Below, piece by piece: positions 7,066 to 13,636 of a stretch of 17,970 bases of DNA. Source of the stretch: Deltaproteobacteria bacterium UBA7527 (GTDB taxonomy: Bacteria; Desulfobacterota; Syntrophorhabdia; Syntrophorhabdales; Syntrophorhabdaceae). Position 1 is the stretch's first letter. Each line of letters starts with the position of its first letter. The position numbers were made by a program, and so were the translations under genes. The notes under the pieces are model-generated. The model saw only the letters and a program-made list of their open reading frames with translations, was not told the origin of the DNA and searched no databases. The stretch is from positions 37,130 through 55,099 of the forward strand of contig DLMV01000042.1 in the NCBI GenBank assembly GCA_002478225.1. Direction: 5' to 3'.

Positions 7066-8415
7066 TTATTTTTTGTCGGCCTTTTTTGTGTTGTCTGCCA
7101 TGGCCGGCGGGACAATCCTTGCCAGGTCCAGTATCTCTTCGGCAAGGGTCTTTACCTTCTCCCTCAGTTTAATGACGCAATCTGTTTCAAAGGCGAGGCC
7201 CCGGATGACGTCTTCTGCCAACGCCCTGCAGCTCGGGGAGCCGCAGGCGCCGCAGTCGAGCCCCGGCAGTTCGCTGGTGATCTGGTCAAGGCGTCCCATC
7301 TTTATCAGCGCCTTCGAAACGTCCTCGTCAAGCGTCATGATCGCACGAGGCAGAACAGGCTCTGTTGAGTCAAAGTGCCTTTCTTCGTGAAGGGCAATAA
7401 GCTCTTCTTCCTGGTAACGGGGTTCCTGCGCCCCGTATTTCCTGATCAGATCGCGCAACTTGACCCTGCCTACAAAGAGGTTCTGAATGTTCAGGGGTCC
7501 GCCAACGCATCCGCCCATACAAGCTTGCAGCTCAATAAAATCTACATCTTTCAACTCGCCGCGCTCGATCTCTTCCAGGAGGCCGATGACATTGTGGATA
7601 CCGCTCACCGCCAAGGTCGTGCCGAAATTGATATTCTTTGATTCACCGGTAACATACCCCCATGCCATGCCGAGCTTGGTAGACTGGTGAAGCCTCTTCG
7701 TGCTGCCATCCCCGGCCTCTTTGGATATCTGTTTCATTATATCCTTGTACAACAGATTCGCACCTATTACCCCGGTCACTGCAGAATGCCTGGTGTTCAT
7801 GGGGTTTCTCATCTCTGTGACCTTTGCGGGGCAGGGTGAGATGAAAAAGGCCCCGATCTTTTCATAGGCAATCCCTGTCTTTCTGGCTGCCTCCTCCCTG
7901 GCAAGCCTGGCGGCGACCTCCATGGGAGTCAGCACACAAGCGATATGCTCAAGGAGGTCGGGAAACTTTATCTGTATGAGGCGCAACACGGCAGGACATG
8001 CCGATGAAAAGAGAGGCTTTTTGTTCTTTTTGGTCAACAAGTGCTGATGGACTATGAAGCCGACGATCTCGGCAGCGAGGGATACTTCAAAAACGTCGTC
8101 GAAGCCGATGAGGAGAAAGGCATTCAGGATGTCTTCTATGTTGTCCTGGTCTTTGAACTGACCCAGGAAGGAGGGAGCAGGGAGGGCTATGTTATATTGA
8201 TAATCGGCAAGCCTCTCAAGGCTGTCGGTAACGGCGATCTTGGCATGGTTCGGGCAGCACCGGATACATTCTCCGCAATCTATACATCGCTCCTGTAATA
8301 TCATTGCCTTACCGTCATGGACACGGATGGCCTCAGTGGGGCATCGCTTAATGCAGTTCGTGCAGCCCTTGCATTTTTCAACATCGAGCGTTACAGAGTG
8401 AAAGTATTGAGGCAT
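7066..8415 (-). CDS. putative sensory [FeFe] hydrogenase (HsfB/HydS type) with C-terminal Fe-S domain
   Basis: The 449-residue protein has an N-terminal 2[4Fe-4S] ferredoxin domain (Cys15/18/21/25; Cys44/47/50/54), a shortened H-cluster domain (about 70-335), and a C-terminal CGxCGxxxC Fe-S motif (Cys388, 391, 396 and probably Cys413) like the FeS domain of RnfB and CdhE. H-cluster motifs are L1 SSACPAV (Cys140), L2 SPCPAKVTE (Cys195) and L3 ELQACMGGCVGGP (Cys299, Cys303), so four potential cluster cysteines remain. The position of the first cysteine in canonical TSCCP is Ala. Such substitutions are reported for the slow, putatively H2-sensing HydS hydrogenases, often linked to kinases, phosphatases and DRTGG proteins. 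The ATG at 8415 is chosen over TTG at 8421 because AGGTAGG is correctly spaced only for the ATG. It lies between the RsbW-like ATPase and a DRTGG protein, which supports signalling rather than bulk turnover. Confidence 0.9.
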   Translation of the reverse strand: MPQYFHSVTLDVEKCKGCTNCIKRCPTEAIRVHDGKAMILQERCIDCGECIRCCPNHAKIAVTDSLERLADYQYNIALPAPSFLGQFKDQDNIEDILNAFLLIGFDDVFEVSLAAEIVGFIVHQHLLTKKNKKPLFSSACPAVLRLIQIKFPDLLEHIACVLTPMEVAARLAREEAARKTGIAYEKIGAFFISPCPAKVTEMRNPMNTRHSAVTGVIGANLLYKDIMKQISKEAGDGSTKRLHQSTKLGMAWGYVTGESKNINFGTTLAVSGIHNVIGLLEEIERGELKDVDFIELQACMGGCVGGPLNIQNLFVGRVKLRDLIRKYGAQEPRYQEEELIALHEERHFDSTEPVLPRAIMTLDEDVSKALIKMGRLDQITSELPGLDCGACGSPSCRALAEDVIRGLAFETDCVIKLREKVKTLAEEILDLARIVPPAMADNTKKADKK

Positions 8416-8424
8416 GCGCAAGAC

Positions 8425-8895
8425 CTACCTTGAAGTTTTCCCTTTATTATCCGTAAAATATACTGTTGCCTGCAAAAGGGTTCCCACCCCTACTTTGGTA
8501 TCTATCTTCAATTCATCAGAGCACTGCTTGATGTTGGGCAGCCCCATCCCGGCTCCGAAGCCCATCTCGCGTATCTCATGCGTGGCGGTTGAATAGCCTT
8601 CCTTCATAGCGAGGTCAACATCAGGGATGCCGCCCCCCGTATCCTCGGTCTCGATCATGATCTCCTCCGGGGTAATGAACACCCTGAGCATGCCCTGGCT
8701 GCCATGGATCGCAACGTTCATGGCCGCTTCATAGATGATGATGGAGATCCTTTTGATGATCTCCTGCTTCATCCCCAGTTGCTGCAAGGTCTTTTTTACC
8801 CGTGAGGCAGATTCCCCTGCCATGAAGAAGTCTTTTTCCCCGATCGCGAACTCAAGGTTGATCTTCGGAGTATATTGAAAGGTATCTACTGCCAT
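8425..8895 (-). CDS. RsbW/SpoIIAB-like serine kinase or anti-sigma-type ATPase
   Basis: The 156-residue protein is a single HATPase domain of the anti-sigma regulatory factor type. Visible are the N-box (YEAAMNVAIHG, Asn60), the G1 box (EDTGGGIPD, Asp85), the G2 box (GFGAGMGLPNIKQCSD, 112 onward) and a C-terminal VGVGTLLQATVYF strand. Proteins of this kind either sequester sigma factors or phosphorylate STAS-domain antagonists. No sigma factor, STAS protein or PP2C phosphatase is encoded in the window, so the partner is unknown. The ATG at 8895 is chosen because AGGAAGG lies just upstream and the alignment-worthy region starts there; an upstream in-frame start at 8958 would overlap the DRTGG gene by about 50 nt. 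It follows the first DRTGG gene by 10 nt and precedes the sensory hydrogenase by 9 nt, suggesting that H2 or redox state controls this ATPase or its target. Confidence 0.85.
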   Translation of the reverse strand: MAVDTFQYTPKINLEFAIGEKDFFMAGESASRVKKTLQQLGMKQEIIKRISIIIYEAAMNVAIHGSQGMLRVFITPEEIMIETEDTGGGIPDVDLAMKEGYSTATHEIREMGFGAGMGLPNIKQCSDELKIDTKVGVGTLLQATVYFTDNKGKTSR

Positions 8896-8905
8896 ATCCT
8901 TCCTG

Positions 8906-9268
8906 TTATGGGGGATCCTTCCTGTCAGCCTGTACCACTTTTGAAAAAAGAAGACCACAGCAATCGAACATCTGGCATTTTGTTGTAAGAAGGGGTATTT
9001 TGCTATTCTTTTTGACTATTTCAATGACGTCCTCGGCAGGCCTCCTGCCTCCTACAAATATGACACCCAGGGCATCAATAACCTCTGCGGTGTGGACCAC
9101 GTGGGCATTGGTAAGGGACGTGATGAGCAGCACGTGGGAACTGGCTGACGCCAGCATCTCGCTGATCAGGTCACATGCAAAGGCCCCGCACACTTCCCTG
9201 TCAAGCTGGTCTTCTCCGCAGAGAATCTCTGCGTCCAGATGCGTCTGAATCTCTCGTAATGTCATCAT
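8906..9268 (-). CDS. stand-alone DRTGG-domain protein (first gene of the hydrogenase operon)
   Basis: The 120-residue single-domain protein reads MMTLREIQTHLDAEILCG, then REVCGAFACDLISEMLAS, then SHVLLITSLTNAHVVHTAEVIDALGVIFVGG and a tail with TTKCQMFDCCG. The layout matches single DRTGG-domain proteins found beside HydS-type hydrogenases. It differs from the second DRTGG protein (6708-7046) in having several cysteines, including a CC pair near the C-terminus. Three start codons follow one another (TTG 9271, ATG 9268, ATG 9265); GAGG sits 5 nt before the ATG at 9268, which I chose. It is the first recognised gene after the divergent promoter region, about 180 nt downstream of the proposed leftward transcription start. 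Its biochemical role is unknown; regulation or ligand sensing is inferred from context. Confidence 0.82.
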   Translation of the reverse strand: MMTLREIQTHLDAEILCGEDQLDREVCGAFACDLISEMLASASSHVLLITSLTNAHVVHTAEVIDALGVIFVGGRRPAEDVIEIVKKNSKIPLLTTKCQMFDCCGLLFSKVVQADRKDPP

Positions 9269-9442
9269 CAAGGCCTCGCCGGTTGCAGGTTTATATGATA
9301 CAGGACATGGAAAGAGAACGCAGGCATTTTTTCAGGCGGAATACCCCATAGGTGGTAAAAGGCATCAGGTGTCGTTAGGCAGGTATCGAAAATATGCAAG
9401 CGCGTCCCAAAGTGCTGAAGATCATGCAGTAAAAAACCAACC

Positions 9443-9471
9443 TTGAACGTTTATTATAAACGACCTACACT
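9443..9471 (+). promoter_or_regulatory. candidate sigma70-type promoter for fdhA-focA
   Basis: TTGAAC (9443-9448) and TACACT (9466-9471) are separated by exactly 17 nt. Each matches the sigma70 consensus in four of six positions. Transcription would begin near 9478, leaving a leader of about 185 nt before fdhA. The spacer contains most of the 15-bp palindrome. A second, AT-rich candidate lies nearer the gene (TTGTTG 9521-9526 and TATAAA 9545-9550), so the assignment is tentative. Confidence 0.4.
9448..9462. promoter_or_regulatory. 15-bp perfect palindrome, candidate operator
   Basis: The sequence CGTTTAT-T-ATAAACG is an exact inverted repeat of 7-bp arms around one central base. It lies within both proposed divergent promoters and covers the leftward -10 hexamer. 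That is the typical placement of a repressor site. It does not match the Rex (TTGTGAA-type) or FNR (TTGAT-N4-ATCAA) consensus that I know. A partly matching half-site, ATAAAACG, occurs at 9546-9553. Confidence 0.5.
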
Positions 9472-9481
9472 TATTTTGCAA
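9453..9481 (-). promoter_or_regulatory. candidate sigma70-type promoter for the hydrogenase operon
   Basis: Read on the minus strand, TTGCAA (9476-9481) and a perfect TATAAT (9453-9458) are separated by 17 nt. Transcription would begin near 9446 and run into the DRTGG gene after a leader of about 180 nt. The -10 hexamer lies inside the 15-bp palindrome, and the element overlaps the opposing fdhA promoter, so RNA polymerase should not be able to occupy both at once. Confidence 0.45.
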
Positions 9482-9662
9482 AGATAAAGTACTTATGACC
9501 TATCATTTATTGAATATTTTTTGTTGAAATCAATCCTGATACGGTATAAAACGATCATATTGCACGGCACATGATAGTATGGGGGGGGATTCATGCCCCT
9601 CATCGGCAAGGTTGCCTGTGAAAAAGTCATAAAAAATATCATCTATGGCCTAAGGAGTATAT

Positions 9663-12359
9663 ATGGAAGAGATCACTTTGTTGATTGATGGACGTGAAGT
9701 AAAAGGACAACAGGGACAAACCATAATCGAGGTCGCGCGCACGAACGGGATCAACATCCCTTCTCTCTGTTACCATCCGAGGATAAGCAAAACAGGGGCT
9801 TGCCGTATCTGTCTTGTCAGGGTAAACAACAGGATGCTCAGACCTGCCTGCGTGGAACCCGCTATAAACGGCATGACCGTTGTTACCGAGGATGAAGATA
9901 TTGTGAGCATGCGGAAATGGATCCTGGAATTGCTCCTCTCCGATGGCGATCACAACTGTCTTTATTGCGATGCAGACGGTGATTGTGAGCTCCAGAGCCT
10001 TGTGAAGCGTTACGGGGTGCAGGAGGCGAAAAAGGAAGAGCCGAAGAGGGAGCGGGCTGTGGACAATGAATCGAGCCGTGCCATTAAAAGGAACGAGTAT
10101 CGGTGCATACTCTGTCAACGTTGTGTCAAGACCTGTAAGGAGATACAGGTGTCGAACGTGTGGGGTTTTTCTGAACGGGGGTTTGAGACCCGTCTTATTG
10201 CCGATGATGATCAGAAGATAGGCGAATCAAGTTGTGTCGAGTGCGGCCAGTGCGTTCAGATGTGCCCTACGGGCGCCCTTACGTATCAGACGGTGCTCGG
10301 CAGGGGGGCCAATTGGGAATTAAAGAAAGAGTCGAGCATCTGCATCTATTGTGGTGTCGGCTGCAAGATCGATTTCTACACGAACAGGGAAGGCCTGCTG
10401 GTTAAGACCCTGGGTAATTACGAGGGGCCCAACGAGGGGCACCTCTGTGTGAAAGGCAGGTTTGGGTTTGATTTTGTCCAGAACAAGAAAAGATTGACAA
10501 AACCGCTTATCAAACGCAACGGCGCCTTCGAGGAGGCAAGCTGGGACGAGGCGCTTGACCTCGTCGCAAGCAGGTTCACGGAAATAAAAACAAAATACGG
10601 TTCCGACTCGATCGCCGCGCTGTCTTCGGCAAAATGCACGAACGAGGAGAACTATTTGATGCAGAAATTCATGCGCGCGGTGATCGGGACCAATAATGTC
10701 GACCACTGCGCCCGTCTCTGACACAGCTCAACCGTCGCCGGTCTGGCGGCTGTGTTCGGTTCAGGGGCAATGACAAACTCCATCAGGGAGATCCCTTTAA
10801 GCGCAGGATTCCTCGTCATCGGGTCAAATACCACCGAGAACCACCCCGTTCTTGGTTCCATGATCAAAAACGCGGTCATCAACAATGGCAAGAAGCTTGT
10901 CGTGGCAGATCCCAGGAGGATAGAGCTTGCCAAATATGCAGACCATTATTTCCAGATAAAACCAGGCACGAACATTGCGATACTGAACGGCTTCATGCAT
11001 GTCCTCATAAAAGAAGGGCTCTATGATAAGACATTCGTCGAGACAAGGACCGAAGGCTTTCAGGAGCTTGCCAGGACCCTTGAGAAGTATACCCCTGAAT
11101 ACGTGGCAGAGATCTGCGGGCTGGATAACCCGGAAGATATTCCAAAGGCTGCACGGCTCATGGCCGGATTAAAACCGATGGCGCTTTATTACTCCATGGG
11201 CATCACGCAGTTCGTGTCCGGGGTGAACGGCGTCAAGTCAACGGCAAACCTCCAGATGCTCCTCGGAAATATGGGTGTCCCCGGCGGCGGGGTGAACCCG
11301 CTTCGCGGCCAGAACAATGTGCAGGGCGCGTGCGATATGGGGGCGCTGCCCGTGTCATACCCTGCATATCAGCCTGTGGCGAACGAGGAGAACAAGGCGA
11401 AGTTCGAAAAGGCATGGGGCGTTGCAGGACTATCGGCAAAGCCCGGATTGACGATCGTTGAGATGTTCAACGCGGCCATCGGAGGACAGCTGAAGGCAGT
11501 ATACGAAATGGGAGAGAACCCGGTCATGTCCGATCCTAACCAGCACCACGTCATCGAGGCGCTTAAGGCGCTTGAGTTCCTGGTTGTTCAGGACATATTC
11601 CTTACCGAGACGGCCCAGTATGCAGATGTGGTGCTCCCTGCCTGCGCATTTCTTGAAAAGGAAGGAAGTGTAACCAATACAGAGAGAAGGGTGCAGCCCA
11701 TGCACAAGGTTCTCCCGCCATGGGGCGACGCAAGGGATGATTGGTGGATCATTACCCAGATCGCCAACAGGATGGGGGAAAAGTGGGACTATAAAAAGCC
11801 GGAAGACATATTCGAAGAGATAAGGAAGGTCGCTCCTTCGTACGCAGGAATTACCTATGAAAGGATAGAAAAAGAGCTTATTCAGTGGCCGTGCCCCGCA
11901 ACAGACCATCCGGGAACCCAGTACCTGCATAAAGACAAGTTCTCCCGCGGGCTCGGTTTGTTCACCGCGATCGATTATACCCCGCCCGCAGAAGGGACAG
12001 ATGCTGAATATCCGATGATATTAACAACAGGCCGCATGCTGGAGCATTTCCACACAGGGACCATGACAAGGAACTCCAGGATACTGGATGAGCTTGTGCC
12101 GGAAGGGTTTGTTGAGATCAACCCCAACGATGCGAGCAATTATAACATAACCGACGGAGAGGTTGTGTCGGTCTCCTCGAGGAGGGGGAGCATAAGGATC
12201 AAGGCGAAGGTAACGGACAAACCAAAGCCCAATGTCGTCTTTATACCCTTCCATTTTTACGAGGCGGCTGCAAACGTACTGACCAATGATGCCCTTGATC
12301 CAGGATGTAAGATCCCTGAGTACAAAGTCTGTTCATGTAAGATCGAGAAGATTGCTTAA
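9663..12359 (+). CDS. fdhA: selenocysteine-containing NAD-linked-type formate dehydrogenase catalytic subunit
   Basis: The 898-residue molybdenum/tungsten bis-MGD enzyme oxidises formate to CO2 or runs in reverse. An in-frame TGA at 10719-10721 interrupts it; reading continues in the same frame, and the context DHCARL-Sec-HSSTVAGL is the active site, so TGA encodes Sec353. N-terminal domains resemble HydA/NuoG: [2Fe-2S] (Cys36, 47, 50, 63), His-Cys [4Fe-4S] (His97, Cys99, 102, 108), and two ferredoxin clusters (Cys148/151/154/158; Cys191/194/197/201). The molybdopterin oxidoreductase part starts with its own [4Fe-4S] (Cys227, 230, 234, 262) and ends with the C-terminal MGD-binding domain, including TTGRMLEHFHTGTMTR. 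No signal peptide or Tat motif is present, so it is cytoplasmic. The ATG at 9663 has AAGGAG upstream. No NuoE/NuoF-type partner lies on this strand; candidates are the second NuoE/NuoF pair or the hydrogenase complex. FocA follows after 84 nt. Confidence 0.95.
10719..10755 (+). promoter_or_regulatory. fdhA: UGA selenocysteine codon with SECIS-like hairpin
   Basis: Beginning at the last base of the UGA, ACACAGC (10721-10727) pairs with GCTGTGT (10749-10755). An inner CGCC/GGCG stem (10736-10739 with 10745-10748) carries a GGTCT loop (10740-10744), and there is a bulge on the 5' side ending in T10735. A GGUCU apical loop with a 5'-side bulged U is the SelB-recognition signature of the E. coli fdhF element (established knowledge). 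Its position immediately after the UGA is as expected for bacteria. SelA, SelB, SelC and SelD must be encoded elsewhere. Confidence 0.85.
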
Positions 12360-12443
12360 CGAGGCATCAATGTAACAGGGCCGAAGAAGAGATTCTGCAG
12401 ATCGGCGTAGGCAATTTATATACTCTTACTACAAGGAGGAACA

Positions 12444-13262
12444 ATGGCAAATAAACCCGTAGAGATTGTTCAATTAGCAGGAGACGCAGGTAAATACAAG
12501 GCAAACCTGACGCCAGACAACTATCTTGTCAGGGCATTCATGGCAGGGCTTTTCATTGCGGTCGGAGGAGCGCTCGCCACCGTCTGCTCGACAGGAACAA
12601 CGGTGCCGGGCATTAAATCGCTGATCTCGGGATCCGTCTTCCCGGTAGGCCTCATCGCGATCGTTCTCACCGGCATGTCGCTTTTTACCGGTGATACGAT
12701 GCTGATCCCCATGGCGGTATTCCAGAAGAAGACAACGTGGGGCAAGGTTTTCAATGCCTGGTTCTGGGTCTATATCGGAAACTTTATCGGCTCGCTTTTC
12801 TGGGCATACCTGATGTCCGTAGGGCCTTTCAGCAAGGGCGGCGGCCCTGAGATAACGGTATTCGGTCAGAACGCCATCGCCATAGCGGAGGCAAAGACCT
12901 TGCCGTACATGGCGGTCGGGGGCATGGGACTTTGGTCGGCATTTATGAAGGGTATTGCCTGCAACCTCCTGGTCAATGTTGCCATTCTCCTGGCGATCTC
13001 GTCGAAGAACATGGTCGGCAAGTTCTTCGGTATCTGGTTCCCGATCATGGCATTTGTTTCGTCAGGATTTGAACACAGCGTGGCAAACATGTATTTCATC
13101 CCGGCCGGCATAATGGCGGGCGCGAACGTCACATGGGGTCAGTTCATCACGTGGAACCTCATCCCGGTAACGATCGGCAATATCATTGGGGGGTTTATCT
13201 TCATCGGGGCGGTATATTACTGGTCTTTCAAGAAAGAGCTTTCGAGCATGTCACCGACATAG
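12444..13262 (+). CDS. focA: formate/nitrite transporter family channel, probable formate channel
   Basis: The 272-residue integral membrane protein is of the formate-nitrite transporter (FNT) family, close to its usual length of about 270-285. Six hydrophobic segments are evident. Diagnostic stretches are AGLFIAVGGAL in the first helix, MSLFTGDTML (the conserved LFTGN region, with Asp for Asn), KGIACNLLVNVAIL (the family KGxxCNxLV signature) and GFEHSVANMYFIPAG, which contains the conserved pore histidine. The ATG at 12444 has AAGGAGG four bases upstream. It follows fdhA by 84 nt on the same strand, so formate is the likely substrate: the channel would release formate made by FdhA to partner organisms or import it for oxidation. 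Nitrite or hydrosulfide channels share the fold, but the neighbour argues for formate. A strong hairpin 89 nt downstream probably closes the transcription unit. Confidence 0.92.
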   Translation: MANKPVEIVQLAGDAGKYKANLTPDNYLVRAFMAGLFIAVGGALATVCSTGTTVPGIKSLISGSVFPVGLIAIVLTGMSLFTGDTMLIPMAVFQKKTTWGKVFNAWFWVYIGNFIGSLFWAYLMSVGPFSKGGGPEITVFGQNAIAIAEAKTLPYMAVGGMGLWSAFMKGIACNLLVNVAILLAISSKNMVGKFFGIWFPIMAFVSSGFEHSVANMYFIPAGIMAGANVTWGQFITWNLIPVTIGNIIGGFIFIGAVYYWSFKKELSSMSPT

Positions 13263-13350
13263 CAAGGTTGCAGCCAGTACGGGAGTGGTATATCCGCATC
13301 AGTGATGCGATGATACCGCAATGGTTTTATACTGATCTTACAGAAAGCAA

Positions 13351-13379
13351 TGCAGGGGTTTGAGACCCAAACCCCTGCA
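13351..13379 (+). terminator. strong hairpin after focA, possible terminator without U-tract
   Basis: TGCAGGGGTTTG (13351-13362) is exactly complementary to CAAACCCCTGCA (13368-13379), giving a 12-bp stem with a 5-nt loop. It is the first strong hairpin downstream of focA. The bases after it (ACAGTATACAGG) are not T-rich, so it is not a textbook intrinsic terminator on the plus strand. It may terminate weakly, protect the fdhA-focA mRNA from 3' decay, or work with Rho. Confidence 0.5.
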
Positions 13380-13392
13380 ACAGTATACAGGT

Positions 13393-13505
13393 AATAACCA
13401 ATCCCAAACATCAATAACCAATACCTAGTATTGAATAACCAACCTTAAAGATTCCGGTATTATTTTTTCTTCTCGGGTTTTTGTTGTTGGGCATTGGATA
13501 ATTGG
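13393..13505. repeat. short CCAAT-type direct and inverted repeats in the intergenic region
   Basis: AATAACCAA occurs at 13393-13401, 13413-13421 and 13434-13442, a spacing of 20 and 21 bp. The opposite orientation follows as ATTGG at 13493-13497 and 13501-13505. An AT- and T-rich centre (13450-13490) separates the two groups. A small hairpin, GCTTGC/GCAAGC (13516-13521 with 13528-13533), lies just beyond. The whole 13263-13636 stretch has no convincing coding frame. It looks like a degenerate intergenic repeat; function unknown. Confidence 0.45.
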
Positions 13506-13636
13506 ATATTACATTGCTTGCAGGCCCGCAAGCTTGCCGGCCAAGAACCTGGTTCGTTTCATTTGCAACGTTGAACAGGTGTTTCTTTGTGTTTTTCAAC
13601 GCGTGAAGTGGTATCATAATGCGAGAGGATGCCATT

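Larger units (their letters stand above)
9269..9662. other. divergent intergenic control region between the hydrogenase operon and fdhA
   Basis: This 394-nt stretch separates the leftward hydrogenase/signalling operon from the rightward fdhA-focA genes. It is AT-rich in its right two thirds. It contains overlapping divergent promoter-like elements around a perfect palindrome at 9448-9462, a second rightward promoter-like pair (TTGTTG at 9521-9526, 18 nt, TATAAA at 9545-9550), a run of eight G at 9581-9588, and the fdhA ribosome binding site AAGGAG (9652-9657). Both leaders would be long, roughly 180 nt. Two short open frames in the leaders are reported as findings. I see no tRNA, CRISPR or known riboswitch. 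Confidence 0.6.

Noticed and set aside
9448..9462. Calling the palindrome a Rex or FNR binding site
   Set aside because: The arms CGTTTAT/ATAAACG do not match the consensus sites of either regulator, so no regulator is named.
10752..12359. A separate molybdopterin oxidoreductase gene starting at a GTG inside the fdhA region
   Set aside because: It is in frame with the upstream half, has no ribosome binding site, and begins inside the SECIS hairpin; the preceding TGA is a selenocysteine codon.
13569..13601. CGTTGAA/TTCAACG inverted repeat upstream of the ArsA-like gene as a terminator or operator
   Set aside because: The 7-bp arms are separated by 19 nt, there is no T-run after it, and no convincing promoter could be aligned with it.
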